Origin: Saccharina japonica
Taxonomy: Eukaryota > Sar > Phaeophyceae > Laminariales > Laminariaceae
Direction: 5' to 3'
Assembly: GCA_008828725.1 (NCBI GenBank)
Contig: MEHQ01003458.1
Location: forward strand, 65,313-129,312
Length of the DNA: 64,000 bases
Shown: positions 41,551 to 55,700 of the stretch, piece after piece
How the letters are laid out: each line of letters opens with the position of its first letter
Position numbering within the stretch: the first letter of the stretch is position 1
The notes under the pieces: model-generated
What the model saw: the letters and a program-made list of their open reading frames with translations, nothing else
The model's database searches: none
What the model was told of the DNA's origin: nothing
Translations under genes and position numbers: made by a program

Positions 41551-44188
41551 CGGATGCCCAGGATTTTGTTCGTTTTTTCCGTCAAGGAAATCTGGCGATT
41601 TTCACTGTCCATTTTACGAAATACGTGATCCATTTTTTTTCGTGGGGTGTTTGTTTATTTAGCCTCCTAGTCTGCCACAAAATGTGCCTCATCATTACCT
41701 GCAGTCACTGCAGCCAACCTGACCGAAGCTGATACCAAATATGAAGAATTATGTTTTCAATTTTGAGCGGGTATAACGAACAACGGGAAAAAAAACAAAA
41801 AAATCCAATGAGAGGAAAAGAGTGAGTGGAGAGAAGAACAAAAAAAAGTCAGAAAAAAAAGAGAGGAATAAAAGGTGGGGCATGCCGAACCCGCGTCCTT
41901 TTTATGCAAAACGTAGCACGCGAGCCCCGAGCCTCGTTGTGGCAGTGCGTCTTGTTTTTTTGGGGGCAGACTTGTTACAGATCAGCGCTCTAACTCGTCG
42001 TGAAAGAGCTAGATCATCCATCAAGTGGGAATCGATTATTCTGTCGATGATCTGTACGAGCTGTGGATTGATTTATGCGCCGTAAGAGAGGTCTGAGAGG
42101 TCATGGCGAACGGCAGGAGCACCTTCAGGGAGCCGACTTTACGTTGACGACTGACGATTTTGATGTCGGTGTCTTACACGCACGAGCGCATCGTGGTGGT
42201 GGGGCGTGCGTTATGTGCAGGTTGCACCTGCAAAAGTTTTTGTGCAGGCTGTGTGTGGCCAATTTCATCCTTGCCCGTCGACCCAGACCAAGCCAACCCC
42301 AGACACACCCCTAACCCTAACCCTAACCCGAACCCCAACCCCTTGGGGAGCACGAGGTCGGCAGGGGCAGCCACGCGGCTCCGCCGCGTGTTTTGGCGAC
42401 GTTTTTCCAAAAACAAACATGCGGCCCAAAAGACCAGCCTCACACATTAAAACCAGCATCCTGCACAAAAACTTTTGCAGGTGCAACCTGCACACAGTAC
42501 GCGTCTGGTGGTGTTGGCTGTGGTGTTGGCTGTGGTGGCGTTTTTTTCGGGTCGGACTTGCCGAGCGTTGGTTAGCTATATATTACGGGGGAACATACAG
42601 TAGTATTCAGGACCAAATATTCTCGGTAAAAACACCGGAATATATAGTTTTTGTGTGTGTGTGATGAGGGGTCCTGATTACTGTGGTCCCCCGTTATAGT
42701 TCTTGGACGGCAGATGTGGACGGGTAGATGGACGTTCCCTTCATACTGGGAGGCGGGTGCGGGGGGGGGAGGGGGAGTGTACTCGATATTCATGCAAGGC
42801 CGTAGTCGTATGACCACAGGCCCTCGCATCCTACAATGCCGGGACGGGGGGGGGGGGGGGGGTAGGGTGGGTGCTTGGCGGATCGCCCCCCCCCCTTCCG
42901 ATCGATCGGGCACAGCTCGCAGCCGACCTTTGTGTTAGCAAATATTAAAAAAAAAAAATTAAAAACACCCGGTTCGTTTCGTTCCGCGTGCGCTTCGCTC
43001 GCGTGAACACTGCTGTGTCGCACGCGTGCTTTTCAGGTGCCAGAGGAGGAGGTTAAGCTGGAGGAGGAGCTGGTGCGCTGCGTTATGGTCGTGTTGAACA
43101 AACCGCATGGGCTCTTGACCCTCGAGGCCAGCTCCAACCTGCTCCCTATTCTTGCGGTAAGGAAGGGGCCCCCATGCTCGGAGTGCCCGATCGGGAGGCG
43201 GAAGCGGAGCGGCAGTACCGCTTGGCCGTCCCCCGGACACGGCTCAGTACTAGCCTGTCGGTGCGGTAGACGAGACAAGCGTGGAGGGGAAAGGGAAAGG
43301 GAAGGGGGGCGGGGGAGAAGCGGGGTTGGACAAAAATGTGGCTTTGGGTTTTGGTTTTTGAGGTCAGGGCAGAGACCGTTGCCTGTCCTTATCATCCGAT
43401 TCCATCCCAACCCATCCCATCCAACCCATCCCGTCCCATCCCGTCCACTACCATCCCATCCCATATCCCATCCCATCCCGTCCCGTACCATATCATCCCA
43501 CCCCATGCCACCTCATATCATCCCATCCCATCCCATTTTGTCCTATTCCATGATGTCCCACCCTGCTTTTGTCGAAACGTTCCGCAGGGCAGCGCTATCG
43601 ACTCTAGCAGCAACTACGTGCAGTGCAGCCTGCTGAAGCTGCTGACCATCGTCGCCGAGAGCGGACCGGGTGGCTTTGAAACGGTCACGAACGCCTTGGA
43701 CCATGTCAAGGTGCGGGTCGTGGGGAAGGTTGGAGGTTGGAGGTGGCGGTGGCGTTGGCAGCGGCTGTTTTACGATGGTGCAAACGAGCACAGGGGCGCA
43801 AACCGACGCACGGGTCACGCGGGAACGTTTGAGGGGGGGGGGAAGTTGCGCTCGCTTTTTTTTTGGCTGGATGTTTTGGGGCGGAGGCGGGGGGGGGGGG
43901 GGGGGCAGGGGTGGCGATGTGGACGTTGAGGGGGGGAGTTGCGCTCGGCTTTTACCTGGATGTGTTGGCGAGAGGGGGGGAACCGGGGGGTGGCGATGCG
44001 GTTGTTTTCATGGGCATCGTCCCGTAATATGCCTCGTGCAGTGATGTTGTGACGGCGTTGACCGCCAACATTATTTCGCCGCACGAGGCGTACTATGGAA
44101 CGACTCAAATGGGTGTTCTGGCAGGAGGGGAAGGAAATTCCTTGTGCGAAGGGATGTGTTGTTTTGGGGGGTGGAGGCAGGGTGAGGT

Positions 44189-44226
<38 letters not shown>

Positions 44227-47200
44227 CNCCCCCCCCCCCCCCCAATTGTTGGGTCTATGGTCATAAGACTACGGCCATGCATGAAAATGAAGTACACCCC
44301 CCCCCCACTTGTTTTCGTTTTTTTGTTGTTGGTTTCTGCTGTTTTTGCGAGTGACCCCGCCGTTCTTGGCCGACTTTTTTGTACGGTATCGCTGTAGGGT
44401 GCCTGGTGAGAAAATTGCCCCTCTCCGGGAAGGGGAGCTTTCCCGCCGCTGAAAGCCGTTTGCAGAGGGCCTGTGAATACTGAAAATATCCATGTTCTTC
44501 CTCATCGGGACCTTCTCTCCCCCCCTCTCCTCTCCACGCCTCGCACAGATGGACAGGGACGAGGACCTAAGGTTTGGTATGCTTGTGGAGGCGTTCGGTG
44601 ATGCCGATAGCTCGGGGGTGGCCTTGGTGACGGATTTGATTGTTTTCTTCAACACCATTCTGTCGAGCGCTTTCGAATTCGAGGAGCGTGTGATGCTTCG
44701 GACGGAGATGATCTCGGCAGGGATCATCGAAGCTGTGCAGCGCATCCGGGATTACTACGGCATGTCCAAGGTGTAGTGTTAATAATGGGATTGTTGTTTC
44801 GTGCGATTTTGTTTTTGATGCGTGTATTTATTGTGTGTGTTTTTGCTTGTTATGGTGTTTGTTGTTTTGGTGTTTTGGTGTTTTGGTGTTCGGTGGTAAT
44901 GTGTTGTTGTTGTTGTTTGTGGTTGTTTATCCCATTAACCCGTGACCAAACCTGTGTGTCGGTGGTCATGGTGTTTGTGTTTGTTGTTTTGGTGTTTGGC
45001 GGTAATGTGTTTGGTGTAATTTAGAGGTGCTTGGTGTTGGGTGCTTGGTGTTGGTGCCCGTGCCAGTGCCGGTGTGTTGGTGTTTTGTGTTAAGTGTCGA
45101 ACTGTGTCTTTGCGATTGTGTCTGGCGTTGTTGTTGTTGATGGTGGTGTCAAGAGCTTGGTGTTGTTTGGTGTTGGTGTCGGCGTTGGCGTTCGTGTCGA
45201 ACTCGATGTTTGCTTTTGTGTTGGTGTTGATGTTTAGTGATCGTGCTGGTGTTGGTTCTGGTGTTGTTTTCGGAGTTGGTGCTGTTGTCGGCGTTGATCT
45301 CAGCGTTGGTGTTTGGTATTAGTGTCGGTGTAGGTATTGATGTGTAGTGTCGGAGTTGGCGTTAGTGTCCGTCGTTGGTGCCGGTGTTGGCGTTGGTTTC
45401 GGGAAGTGGGGGTTGGTTTCGATTTTCGGTTTTGTGTCGGTGCTGGCGCTGGTGTTGGTGATCGGGTTGGTATTGGGTGTCGTCGGGTTGGGGCTGGTGT
45501 TGGTGATCGTGTTGGTGTTGGTGTTTGATGTTGGTGTCGGCGTTGGTACCTATGTTTGGTGTTGGTGTGGGAGTTGGCGTTAGTGTTCGGTGCTGGTGTT
45601 GGCGTTGGTGTTGGTGCTGGCGTGGGAGTTGATGCTTGCGCTTTTTGTCGGTGTTGGTGTTGGGTGTTGATGCTGATATTGGTGTTGGTGTAGGGGGCGG
45701 TGTTGGTGTTTGTACTTGATGTTGGTGTCGGAGTTGTTGTTGTTTGGTGCTTGTGTTTGTGTTGGTTTTGATGGTGAGTGCTGATAGTGTTGGTGTTGGT
45801 GTTAGTGTTTGGTGTCGGTGTTGGTGTTGGTGTCGGTGTTGGTGTCGGGATTGCTGTTGCTGGTTTTTGTGTTGGTGTCGGTGTTGGTGTTGGTGTTGAC
45901 CGGGGGCGGTGGTGTTGATGGTGATATAGGTGTGGGCGTGAATTGTGTGCAAGTATACGGGTTGATGGCCATCTTGGCCTTGATGTGGTGTCATTTTGTC
46001 TTGTTTTTAGTTTATTGTCAACTCACGCACAACCCACGCCACGCAAGACAAGGTAAAAGGCCATCGCCGCGTGGTAAAAGCCTAGGCCTCGTTTAAACGA
46101 GTGACGCATTTTTACTTAAATGTTAACGCTATATATGATGCCTCGTGTATCTCTCAATTGCTTCACGTGGGGACCTTACGACATCGATCTTGTTTTTTTT
46201 TGTTTTGTTTAATCCTGCTCGATTTCGTCTCGTTTCGTTTCGTTTCGTTTCGCTTCGGTATCCCCCCTCTTGTCGTGGACGCTTGCTTGCGTGCTTGCGT
46301 GCTTGCTTGGGGGCGGTGGTGGTGGTGGTGGTGGTGGCGACGGCAGGACGTCCATAGCGACGACGAGGAGATGACGGAGGACGGGTGGGAGGGGCGCCGC
46401 AGCAACAGCTTTGGCAGTGACAGCAGCTTGTCCACTGTTATGGACGCCGCTGTGACCTCGGAGAGGAACGATCTGGCGGCGCAGGTGGGGTTTCCTACCA
46501 AATGATTTCGCCGCACCTGTGAAGGGGGCGGGGACGGGGAGTGACTTTCTGGGGCATTGGTTTTTCCCCCATCCGTCGGTAGGCGCTCGTTCGCTGACAC
46601 TGCTCGGTGGTGGGTGTGCGCGGTGCCCTCTGGTGGAGGTGTACTCGTCTGGTCATGCATGGCCGTAGCCGCATGCCCATAGACCCAGGGGGGAGGGAGG
46701 GGGGGGGTTATCTCTCTCCTCTGTTCCTTCACTGCGCACGCTTCGTGGCCCGTGTTTTTGCGTGGTTCCGCTGCTCTAGTTTTTGTCGACGAGGGGTTAC
46801 ACTGGAGGGAAGAAAAATCGAAACAAAATATTCATATTGCATCGCGAGCGAGCGATCGATCGGCTTGAAAGAAAAAAAAACTCAATTAGTTGACGTTTTT
46901 ACCTCGGCGGTGGCTGTCGTTTTTTGCTCATTCTAACGTTGTCAAGGTATGTCTCGTGTGTACCCAGAGGAGCACAGCACATTGCGCTCCCCCTCTTTCT
47001 GCCCTTATTACTCGCCGTCGTGTTTCGCGGTACGGTACGCACCGTACACAGCGTTTTGAGAGACGCGTGCTACATGTTACGATAGAGGTGTCCCATTTTT
47101 TTGCCTTCAGAGGGTCCCCACTTGAGCTCTATACTAATACTTCGGTAGGAAGTCATTAATTAGTAAGTCACCCAAGAACTTTTTCTTTTTTTTTTGGAGG

Positions 47201-47459
47201 AAAAAAAAATTTGCTACGCGACGAACAACCCCACATGGCCTATCTTATCATATCATACGTGTAAAGTGAAACATATTGCGACACAAGAATGAAGAAATTG
47301 TGGACGATTGTGGGTTAAGAATCCCCGGTCATTCAGAAATCGTTGTATCATATTATATGTGTCAATGTATGTATGTATGTATGTATGTATGTATGTATGT
47401 ATGTATGTATGTATGTATGTATGTATGTATGTATGTATGTATGTATGTATGTATGTATG

Positions 47460-47493
<34 letters not shown>

Positions 47494-48102
47494 TGTATGA
47501 TACGCGCTACATACGGCTGCTGTGCTTGCTGTGTGGCGCTAAAATCGCCTCGTAACCGTCGTCTCGGGCGCTTGCTGCCTTTTTTTCATTCGTTTGTCTG
47601 GGGGCTTGGGTCGTGGGGGCGTGGGCGTCGTCGGTGAAAAACGGCGACCCCTTTCCACCCTTTGCAGCTGGACCTGTTCGATACGGTGATGAACGAGGAC
47701 AGGAAGGACGCGTTCGCGACGGGGTTGGCGGACGAGGAAGATGGCGAGATTGGCGGAGGCCCGCCCGACCACGCTGCCGTGATATCGATGCGGTCCGTGA
47801 TGGGTACCCTGGAGAACGAGGAGATGCGGGGCGTGGTGGAGGTGATCGCGGCGAACATGGAGAAGATGGTTACCGCCGGCTGCAACGAAAAGGCGCTGCA
47901 GCACTGGAAGAAGATCAGGTATACCGATCTGTAATGAGGATGTTTTTGCCGCAAGTAGTTTTTTCGGAGATTTTGTTTTTTCCCGCGATGGTGCGTTGAT
48001 AGCATGCGCATGGACATGTACCGTTGTTGTTGGTGGTGGTGGTGGTGTTGGTGGTGTTGGTGGTGTTGGTGGTGGTGGCGGCGGTGGTGGTAGTGTTGTT
48101 GA

Positions 48103-48151
<49 letters not shown>

Positions 48152-49719
48152 GCTGTTGTTGTTGTTTGTTGCCTGTTGTTTGTTGTTTGTTGTTTGTTGT
48201 TTGTTGTTTGTTGTTTGTTGGTGGTGGTGGTGGTGGTGGTGGTAGTGGCGGTGTTGGTGCTGCTGCTGTCGGGGGTGGTGTTGGCAAAGATGTTGCCGGC
48301 GTTGGTTGCATGCATTGGTTTCTGTTGTTTCTGTTATATTGCGTTTTGTTGTTACTAATAGTTGTCGTATTGTCCCTTTTCCGTCATTTCTACGTACCAC
48401 CTCTAATATCCTTCACTCCTCTTCCCTCTCCGCACCTCCCCCATCCACCCCTCGCTGCTGAACTCTGCTGTCTGTCCCGGCGTATCGTACCACTCTCACA
48501 CGTTCAGGGACTTGACCTCCTCAGCGTTAAAGGACACCGTGCACGATGTGTTTATGGACAGCGACGACGACGACGAGGATGACAACAACAACAAAGGGCG
48601 CCCCACCGCCCCTCCCCCCTCGCCCCAACTTGCCCCCTCCTCCTTATCAAAACGGAGGGCCCGTTCCCCCCCCGCCCCCGCCCCTACCCGGAGGGCTGGT
48701 GGTCGGTCGCGGTGCACCGGTGCCTCCGCCGATGCCGCCCCCGCTTCCCGGTCTTGCTGGAGGCGTTCCGCCGCCCATGCCTCCCCCGATGCCGCCCCCG
48801 CTCCCCGTAGGTGTTGGCAGAGGCGTGCCCATGCCGCCGCCCCTGCCGATGGGGGGAGCGGGTCCTCCGATGCCACCCCCGCTTCCCGGCATGGGGGGCC
48901 CGCCGAGGCCACCCCCGCTTCCTGGGTTGCCGTTGCCTCCCCCGCTGCCTCTGGGAGGAGCCGGGGGTTTGCCAAGGGCACCGCCACCCCCGGTGGGGTT
49001 GCCGGGGTTGATGCCGAGGGGCCCGGCGCCGCCGGCGATGCCGGTTCGGCCGAAGGGGCCGAAGAGGAGGCCAGTCCATTGGGACAAGATTGCGCCGACG
49101 AAGCTGGAGGAGACGGTGTTCAACGACATCGACCCCAGCTCGGTCGTGAGTTTTTTTTGTTTGTTTCTAGCGTGTTGGGGTGGGGTTTATTTTTTCATGT
49201 GTTTTGGTTGTGTTTTTGTTGTTGTTCTGGATGTATTTTTGTGTTTTGCGTTTTTTTTTTTTGCTTTTTTGTTGTATGTGTTTTTGTTGTGTTTTGTGTT
49301 TTCGTGTTTTTCGTGTTTTCGTGTTTTTGTGTTTTTGTGTTTTTGTGTTTTTGTGTTTTTGTGTTTTTGTGTTTTATCTTCCATGTTTCTTTTTTTGTGT
49401 GCTATTTGGTGGCGTTGGTGCATGTTTTGTACCAGGTAGTCAGTTATTTTGTCCCTGCAGATGAGCAGAGCATTCTAGTGCTAGATGCGAGCGTTTTCCT
49501 TTTAGGGGAGGCGGTGGTGACGTAGGGTTGGGGGGGACAGGGGGCGGTTCACGCACGCTCTCTATATACGAGGTACTTGCTTCTTCTTTTTCTGCTGCTA
49601 CTGCTGCTGTTACTGCTGCTGCTTGTGTTGCTATACGTCGTATGTTTTCTTGCACTTCGTATATATATACCTGGTATCACAATAGGTTGTTTCGTTCATT
49701 TTTTGCGGTCGGGTCTCCA

Positions 49720-49764
<45 letters not shown>

Positions 49765-52700
49765 CCGCACTTCCCTTCGCCGCCCATGCCCCCCGACGAT
49801 CCTAACGGACACTGCATATCCATGTTGAGTACGTAGTACCGCCTATTAATACTAAAACCTGTCTGCACACGCATATCATACCTGTCTGCAGGATCTTCCA
49901 ACGGCTCTATTGGCGGAGGCGTTCGCGGAGAAGCCCAAGGAGAAGAAGACGGACGCCAAGGGCGACGCAAAGGGCGCGGGGGAGGCCGAAGCGGCCGCTG
50001 CGGCGGCAGCGGCCGCGAAGAAGAAGAAGGCATCGGAGAAAGTGGAGCTGCTTGACGGGAAAACGCTGCGCAACAACGGCATCGTCTTCAAGCGGTTCCG
50101 GTGAGAGCGTGATTTTTTTGTTTCTGCTTTTTTTATCTGCTTTTTTCTGGGTTTTTCCTGTTTTTGGGAGAGGTCTGCCCTTTTTGTTGTTGTTGTTGTT
50201 GTTGTTGTTGGTGGTGGTGGGGGTGTTGGTGGGGGTGTTGGTGGGGGTGTTGGTGTTGGTGTTGCTGCTGCTGGTGGTGCTGGTGGTGGTGTCTTTGTTG
50301 TTGTTGTTGCTGTTGTTGTTGCTGTTGCTGTTGTTGTTGTTGGTGATATTTGTTTGTTTGCCGCTCTTTTTTCCCGCAGAACAACTACGATACTTGTATG
50401 TTCCCCCCCCACCAGCACACGCAGTTTTGACGACAGCTTCTGATATCCGCCAACTTCGCGACTATTTTTCTCTTCTTTTTTTTTTTCTTCTTTTTTTTTT
50501 CATCCCATTTATCATTTCCGCCCTTCTTTTCTCTCTTCTCTACTCTTAGTCGTAACTCAGATCCGGGGTCACAAAGTAGGCTCTTCTCCTACAGTACCTC
50601 CCCACTACGGTACGACGTGGCTTGCATTTTTCATCGCGGTTAGATCTCAGCACGTTCTTCCCTCGTCACCTCTTGGTCGAAGTATGCCTACCCACGCTAT
50701 AGTAGGCGCTCTCGACAGTTGGTTAGTGTCATTTTGAGAATAATACTCTTTAGTCCTACTGTAATTCAGATCCGGGGTCACAAAGTAGGCTCTTCTCCCT
50801 CCTCCCCGCTACGGTACGACGTGCCTTGCATTTTTTATCGCGATTCGATTTCAGCACTTTCTTCCCTCGTCGACTGTTGGTCGAATTTTGCCTATCCACG
50901 CTATAATAGGCGATCTCGACAGTTAGTTGGTGTCATTTTGAGAAAAAAAAAATCTCCATACATACGGAGACTCGAACCCCTGACTTCAACCCGAGCATTC
51001 TTCGTGGTTATAACTGTTAGACCACCGGGGCGACCGGCTCTTCTGGTAAAATAGCAAAAACGTTTTCCAATTGGCCGTATATGTGTAGTATGGATGTTTC
51101 GACTTGCCAAAGTAGCCATGGTTTGGCGAAGTTGCTCTTTTGGGTGTATCCCCTATATACAAGGCCGTTCGTTGGCACATACATACATTTATGGAAGTTT
51201 TTTTATTTGCTGTTTCGAATATTACGGGAGCGGGGGGGAGGGGCTATATAGTAAATAGGATTTACGGTACAGACAAAAACGTATACATTTCCCTATTTTT
51301 GCTAACAATATTCGGTCCTGTTTACTATGGCCACCCGTAGCAGCGATCCGAGACCGATCACCAACAAACAATATTGATAGCGTGTGTTTTGTACTTGGTT
51401 TTAGTGTCGTACCTGTTTTTGGCACCAAAGTGACCAGGTATACCTGATTTTGGCTAAAACCCATATCGAAAGCCTGGTTCTGAACACTTAAGTATGTGCG
51501 CCGTACTGTACGCTTGCTACCCGCAGGACCAAACCAGAAGACGTGAGAGACGCGCTGGTGGCCATGGACCTGTCGAAGTTCGACATGGACAAGCTCATCG
51601 CGCTCCGCGGCATATCTCCCAACATGGAGGACCTGGCCAAGCTCAAGGAATACCACGATGACCTCAGCAAGCTTGACGAGGTGAGAGCTGTTGAATTGTG
51701 CAACTTCCACCGAGTAGTTGGGATTGTGGCTTTGTAGTGTCAACAAGTTGTGGTGGTGGTGGTCGTGGTTGTGGTCGTGTGTGTTGGTGGTGGTTCTAAT
51801 GGTGCTGGTGTGTGGTGCTGGTGGTGCTGGTGTCGGTGTTGGTGGAGGTGTTGGTGTGTTGTTGTTGCTCGTGGTGGTGGTGGTGGTGGTGTAGTTCGGT
51901 TGTTTTTGACGGGTGGGCTCTTGTCATAATCGTGATCATATGCCCGTTTAGTTTGCCGATGGTACCCGTGTGTAAGCTGATCTATTGCATGCTAGACATG
52001 GCCCGTAGTAGACGTACGAACACAGAAAAAGGGCGTTTATTGTTTTCTTTGGGCCCTCCCTCCCTCCCTCCCTCCCTCCCTTCCTCCCTTCCTCCCCCCC
52101 CCAACCACCCTCCCCTCCCCACCCCTCCCCACCCCTTTTTTTTTGCGTTTTTGTTTTTACACAGGTGTCCCTTTTCATGGTCCTAACCGCCCGCATCCCG
52201 CGCTACCAGGCGCGGCTTGACTGCGCCCTGTTCATGAGCGGATTCGGTAACGATGCCACATTCCTCAGCGAAAAGCTGGCCCTCGTCAGCGAGGCCGTGG
52301 AAGAGGTGGTGGACTCCAAGCGGCTGAAGCGGCTTATTGAGGTCGTGTTGGCGATGGGCAACTACCTCAACGAGGGCACGCGGAACGGGGAGGCGAAGGC
52401 GATCAAGCTTGCCTCGCTCCTCAAGCTGAACACCGTCAAGTGAGTGAGGATGCGCGGGGGCGGGGGCGGGGGTGTGCTCATGTCTTGCATGGCCGTAGTA
52501 ATATGGGGGGAGGGGTGTACTCATGTCGTGCACGGCCGTAGTCGTATGACCATAGACCCCTCGCATCCCTACAATGACGGGACGGAGCACGTTGGGTTTT
52601 CACCAACCAGGCAGACATTGCTACTGTAGCACCAAGCGTGTATGGAGGGGGAGGTGTACTCATGTCATGCATGGCCGTAGTCGTATGACCATAGGCCCTC

Positions 52701-55700
52701 GCATCCGTAGTAATAGGGGGGGGGGGGGATCATTTGTTGTTTGCCTAACGAGTAGTCATGTTACCGTTGACCACGCGCCCCTTTCAAGGCAAAATTCCGT
52801 TCCTGCTCCTAATGGAGACATCATGGCGCTCAATACGTTGTTTTCAAATAGTATGGGGGGATGCATGTACGCGTATTCATGTTAGGCATTGACCGTGGCC
52901 GTATGGCGAAGGGGAGGCGTACTCACGTGACATTTGCCTTGCGAGTAGTCATTTGACCATTGCCCACGCACCCCTTTCTAGATGGAGCACCGTTCGTACT
53001 CTTAACAGAGACGCCTTCCACATTTGGGTGTGCTCATTACGTTTTTCCAATCTATTACGGGGGGGGGTTTCCTCATATCATGCATGGCCGAGTCGTATAG
53101 GGAGGGGGGAGCGTACTCCTTTGTTGTTTGCCTTAGTCATTTAAACCATTGACCACGCGTCCCTTTCGTGACGGAGTACCATTCCTACCACCGTTCCTAC
53201 TCCTAATACGTAGGGGCAGCTTCAACGTGTGGGGCGCTCGTTACGTGTTTTCCATATATATGTCGTATTGCATTTAAAATGGGTTGCTTCTGTTATATCC
53301 GTCGCCTGTCGTGCCTTCTGTGGCGACAGCCTTATCTCCGAGGATAGCGAGCGATCGTTTTCTCGCTATCATACTCTCTACATAGTGTGCAAAACTTGTT
53401 CATGCCGGCCTTGAGTCGTTGTGTGGCGTGCTCAATGGTCGTATCGTAAAAAGGCTGCTGTGTTCTCGTCGCTGTTGCTCTGCTGCTGCTGCTGCTGCTG
53501 CTGCTGCCGTGGCTATAAGTGCCACTATTTATACTACTTGTACTGCCATGTGGCCGACGTATTGACCTGAATTGTCCCGGCTATTATTTCAGGACCATGG
53601 ACAGAAAGAAGACACTGCTCCACGTGCTGATGAGCTGGGCCGAAGACACCGAGCCCGACATGCTGCTCCTGGACATGGACCTTGTGCACTCCCCCGAGGC
53701 CTCGCAGTGGAGTCTCACCGACCTCAACCAGCAGGTGAAGGAAGAACCGCGCGGGGTTTGCGATTGTCTGGGATTCAGGGGGAGGGGGGGGGGGGGCGTA
53801 CTCATTTGTTGCTCGCCTTAGTCATTTGACCATTGACCACGCATCCCTTTCGAGACGAAGGGGGGGGGGGTACTCATGTCGTGCACGGCTGTAGTAATAT
53901 GACCATAGACCCTCGCATCCCTACAATGCCGGGACGGAGCACGTTGGGTTTTCACCAACCAGGCAGACATTGCTTGCACCAAGCGCGAGGCGCCGGAGGG
54001 GTTATGTTTCTTGTTTATGTTTCTAGGGGAGTTGTAGGGAGAGGAGGCTGTAGATGACCGTCAGTTAGTGGAACGAGGCAGAGCTTTGTTTATAATTTAA
54101 CGTTTGTTTTTGGGTTTTCATGGAGAGAGACAGAGCTCACACAGAGCGAGACCACACTCTCTGTGTATTGTGGAGGTATATGATAGGAACCGAGCGGCCA
54201 TGTCAGATAGGTTGCTTGTCGGGGCTGGGGCCGGGGGGGGGGGGGGGCTTTTTTGGGGTTATTTGTTTGGTTGGGTGTGTATTTTTTCATGTACAGGAAA
54301 TATGATGGCCGCCGACATAAAGTTATGTATTGTTTTTAACAAATTTGGTCGAGAATGTAAGCCCCGTTTAGACTCTGATATGAGTATAAAGTGGTGATTC
54401 AATTTACAGCCAGAGTGATAGTTACTCGTAGTACACACATCAGGGGTCCCCCCAGTAAGGTGGTGGTGTGCGAGAGCAGCAATATGACCGTCTTATTGGG
54501 GGAAGCCGCCTTATTCATTCCAGAGTATGATTGCAGTTCCCCAGTGGCGCCAAGCGATTTTGACCGCCTTGTATCGGGATACCGCCTTACGGGGGGGGTA
54601 CTCCTGCCGTATGCCACTCTTGTACGGAAATATAAGCACCTATTGGTATTTGCATTTCACAACCAAACGGGCCTTATAGTATCGGACAAAGCGGATACTT
54701 GATTAATATCAGGGAAAGTTTTTTTTCTTCTTCAGCCCGCTTGAGAGTTTTCTTTAAATAGATACATCGTATTCCTACGGAAACGCCTGACTATTTATTT
54801 ACTACCTGGTATACAATACTGCTGTACCGGGATCAAAAGTCACCTCTACTGAGCTTTGGCACATGACTCGTATAGATATACAGAGAGTGCATTCTTGACA
54901 CATGGCTGAGGTCGTAGAGGTGAGATTATTATTTTCGGAGGTTCTTGCCTTGAGGAGCTCTATACTGTAAGCAAGTCATTAGTGAGTCACCCCAAAAAAA
55001 TGACTTTTGAGAAAAACGAAAGCGCAACCGGATGAAAAATATCGAAAAAGGCCTACTAATACTAATACTGTAGACAAAGCATCATGTTGCTAGAAAAAGA
55101 GTGAAGCTCCGACATTTTGGATTATATAACCCATTCAGAACTGAACCAAATCATCCCACACTAATTCCAAGTAGTTTGTCCCCAAAATCGTGGGACCAGT
55201 TCTTAAGGGCCCGTATTAACGAGTATAAAATAAATTCAATTTGGAAAAATAAAAATAAAAATTCGCTTTTCATTGGTCAACACACGCACCAGCACCAAAG
55301 ATTAGGATCTTGGGGCATCATATTTGGTGCTGGCGCGTGTGTTGACCAATTAGGATCTTGGGGTATAATATTTGGTGCTGGTGCGTGTGTTGACCAATGA
55401 AAAGCGAATTTGAATTTTATTTTTTCCAAATTGTTTTTTTTTTCTTCGTCAAAACGGGCCCTAAGGGGTTAACCCATTCAGAACTGAAACAAAATGTCCC
55501 ACACTAATTCCAAGTAGTTTGTCCCCAAATTCGTGGGACCAGTTCTTACGGGGTTGAGGAGCCCCGCCATTCAGAAACTATTTTTAGCCAAAAAAAGGTA
55601 TACCTCTATCATACATACATAGCACGCGTCGTGAGGAAGCCCACCTGGCCGTAAGAACACACGGTCGAACGCAATCGAACCGGGCTCACATCGTCCTCAG

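Noticed and set aside
44043..44130. Extra FH3 exon ([19 protein letters not shown])
   Set aside because: Would need phase 1 after exon 6, which ends in phase 0, and the sequence is accounted for by the hairpin at 44018-44102.
45362..45994. 210-aa His/Gln/Thr ORF on the minus strand
   Set aside because: Produced by the hexanucleotide array; no conserved motif.
47539..48400. Minus-strand ORFs of 161-258 aa opposite formin exon 9
   Set aside because: Shadows of exon 9 and the adjacent microsatellite.
54391..54702. 103-aa ORF in a formin intron ([17 protein letters not shown]..)
   Set aside because: Not repetitive, but no recognisable domain, no support for its own promoter, and opposite-strand ORFs of similar quality; could be an old repeat.
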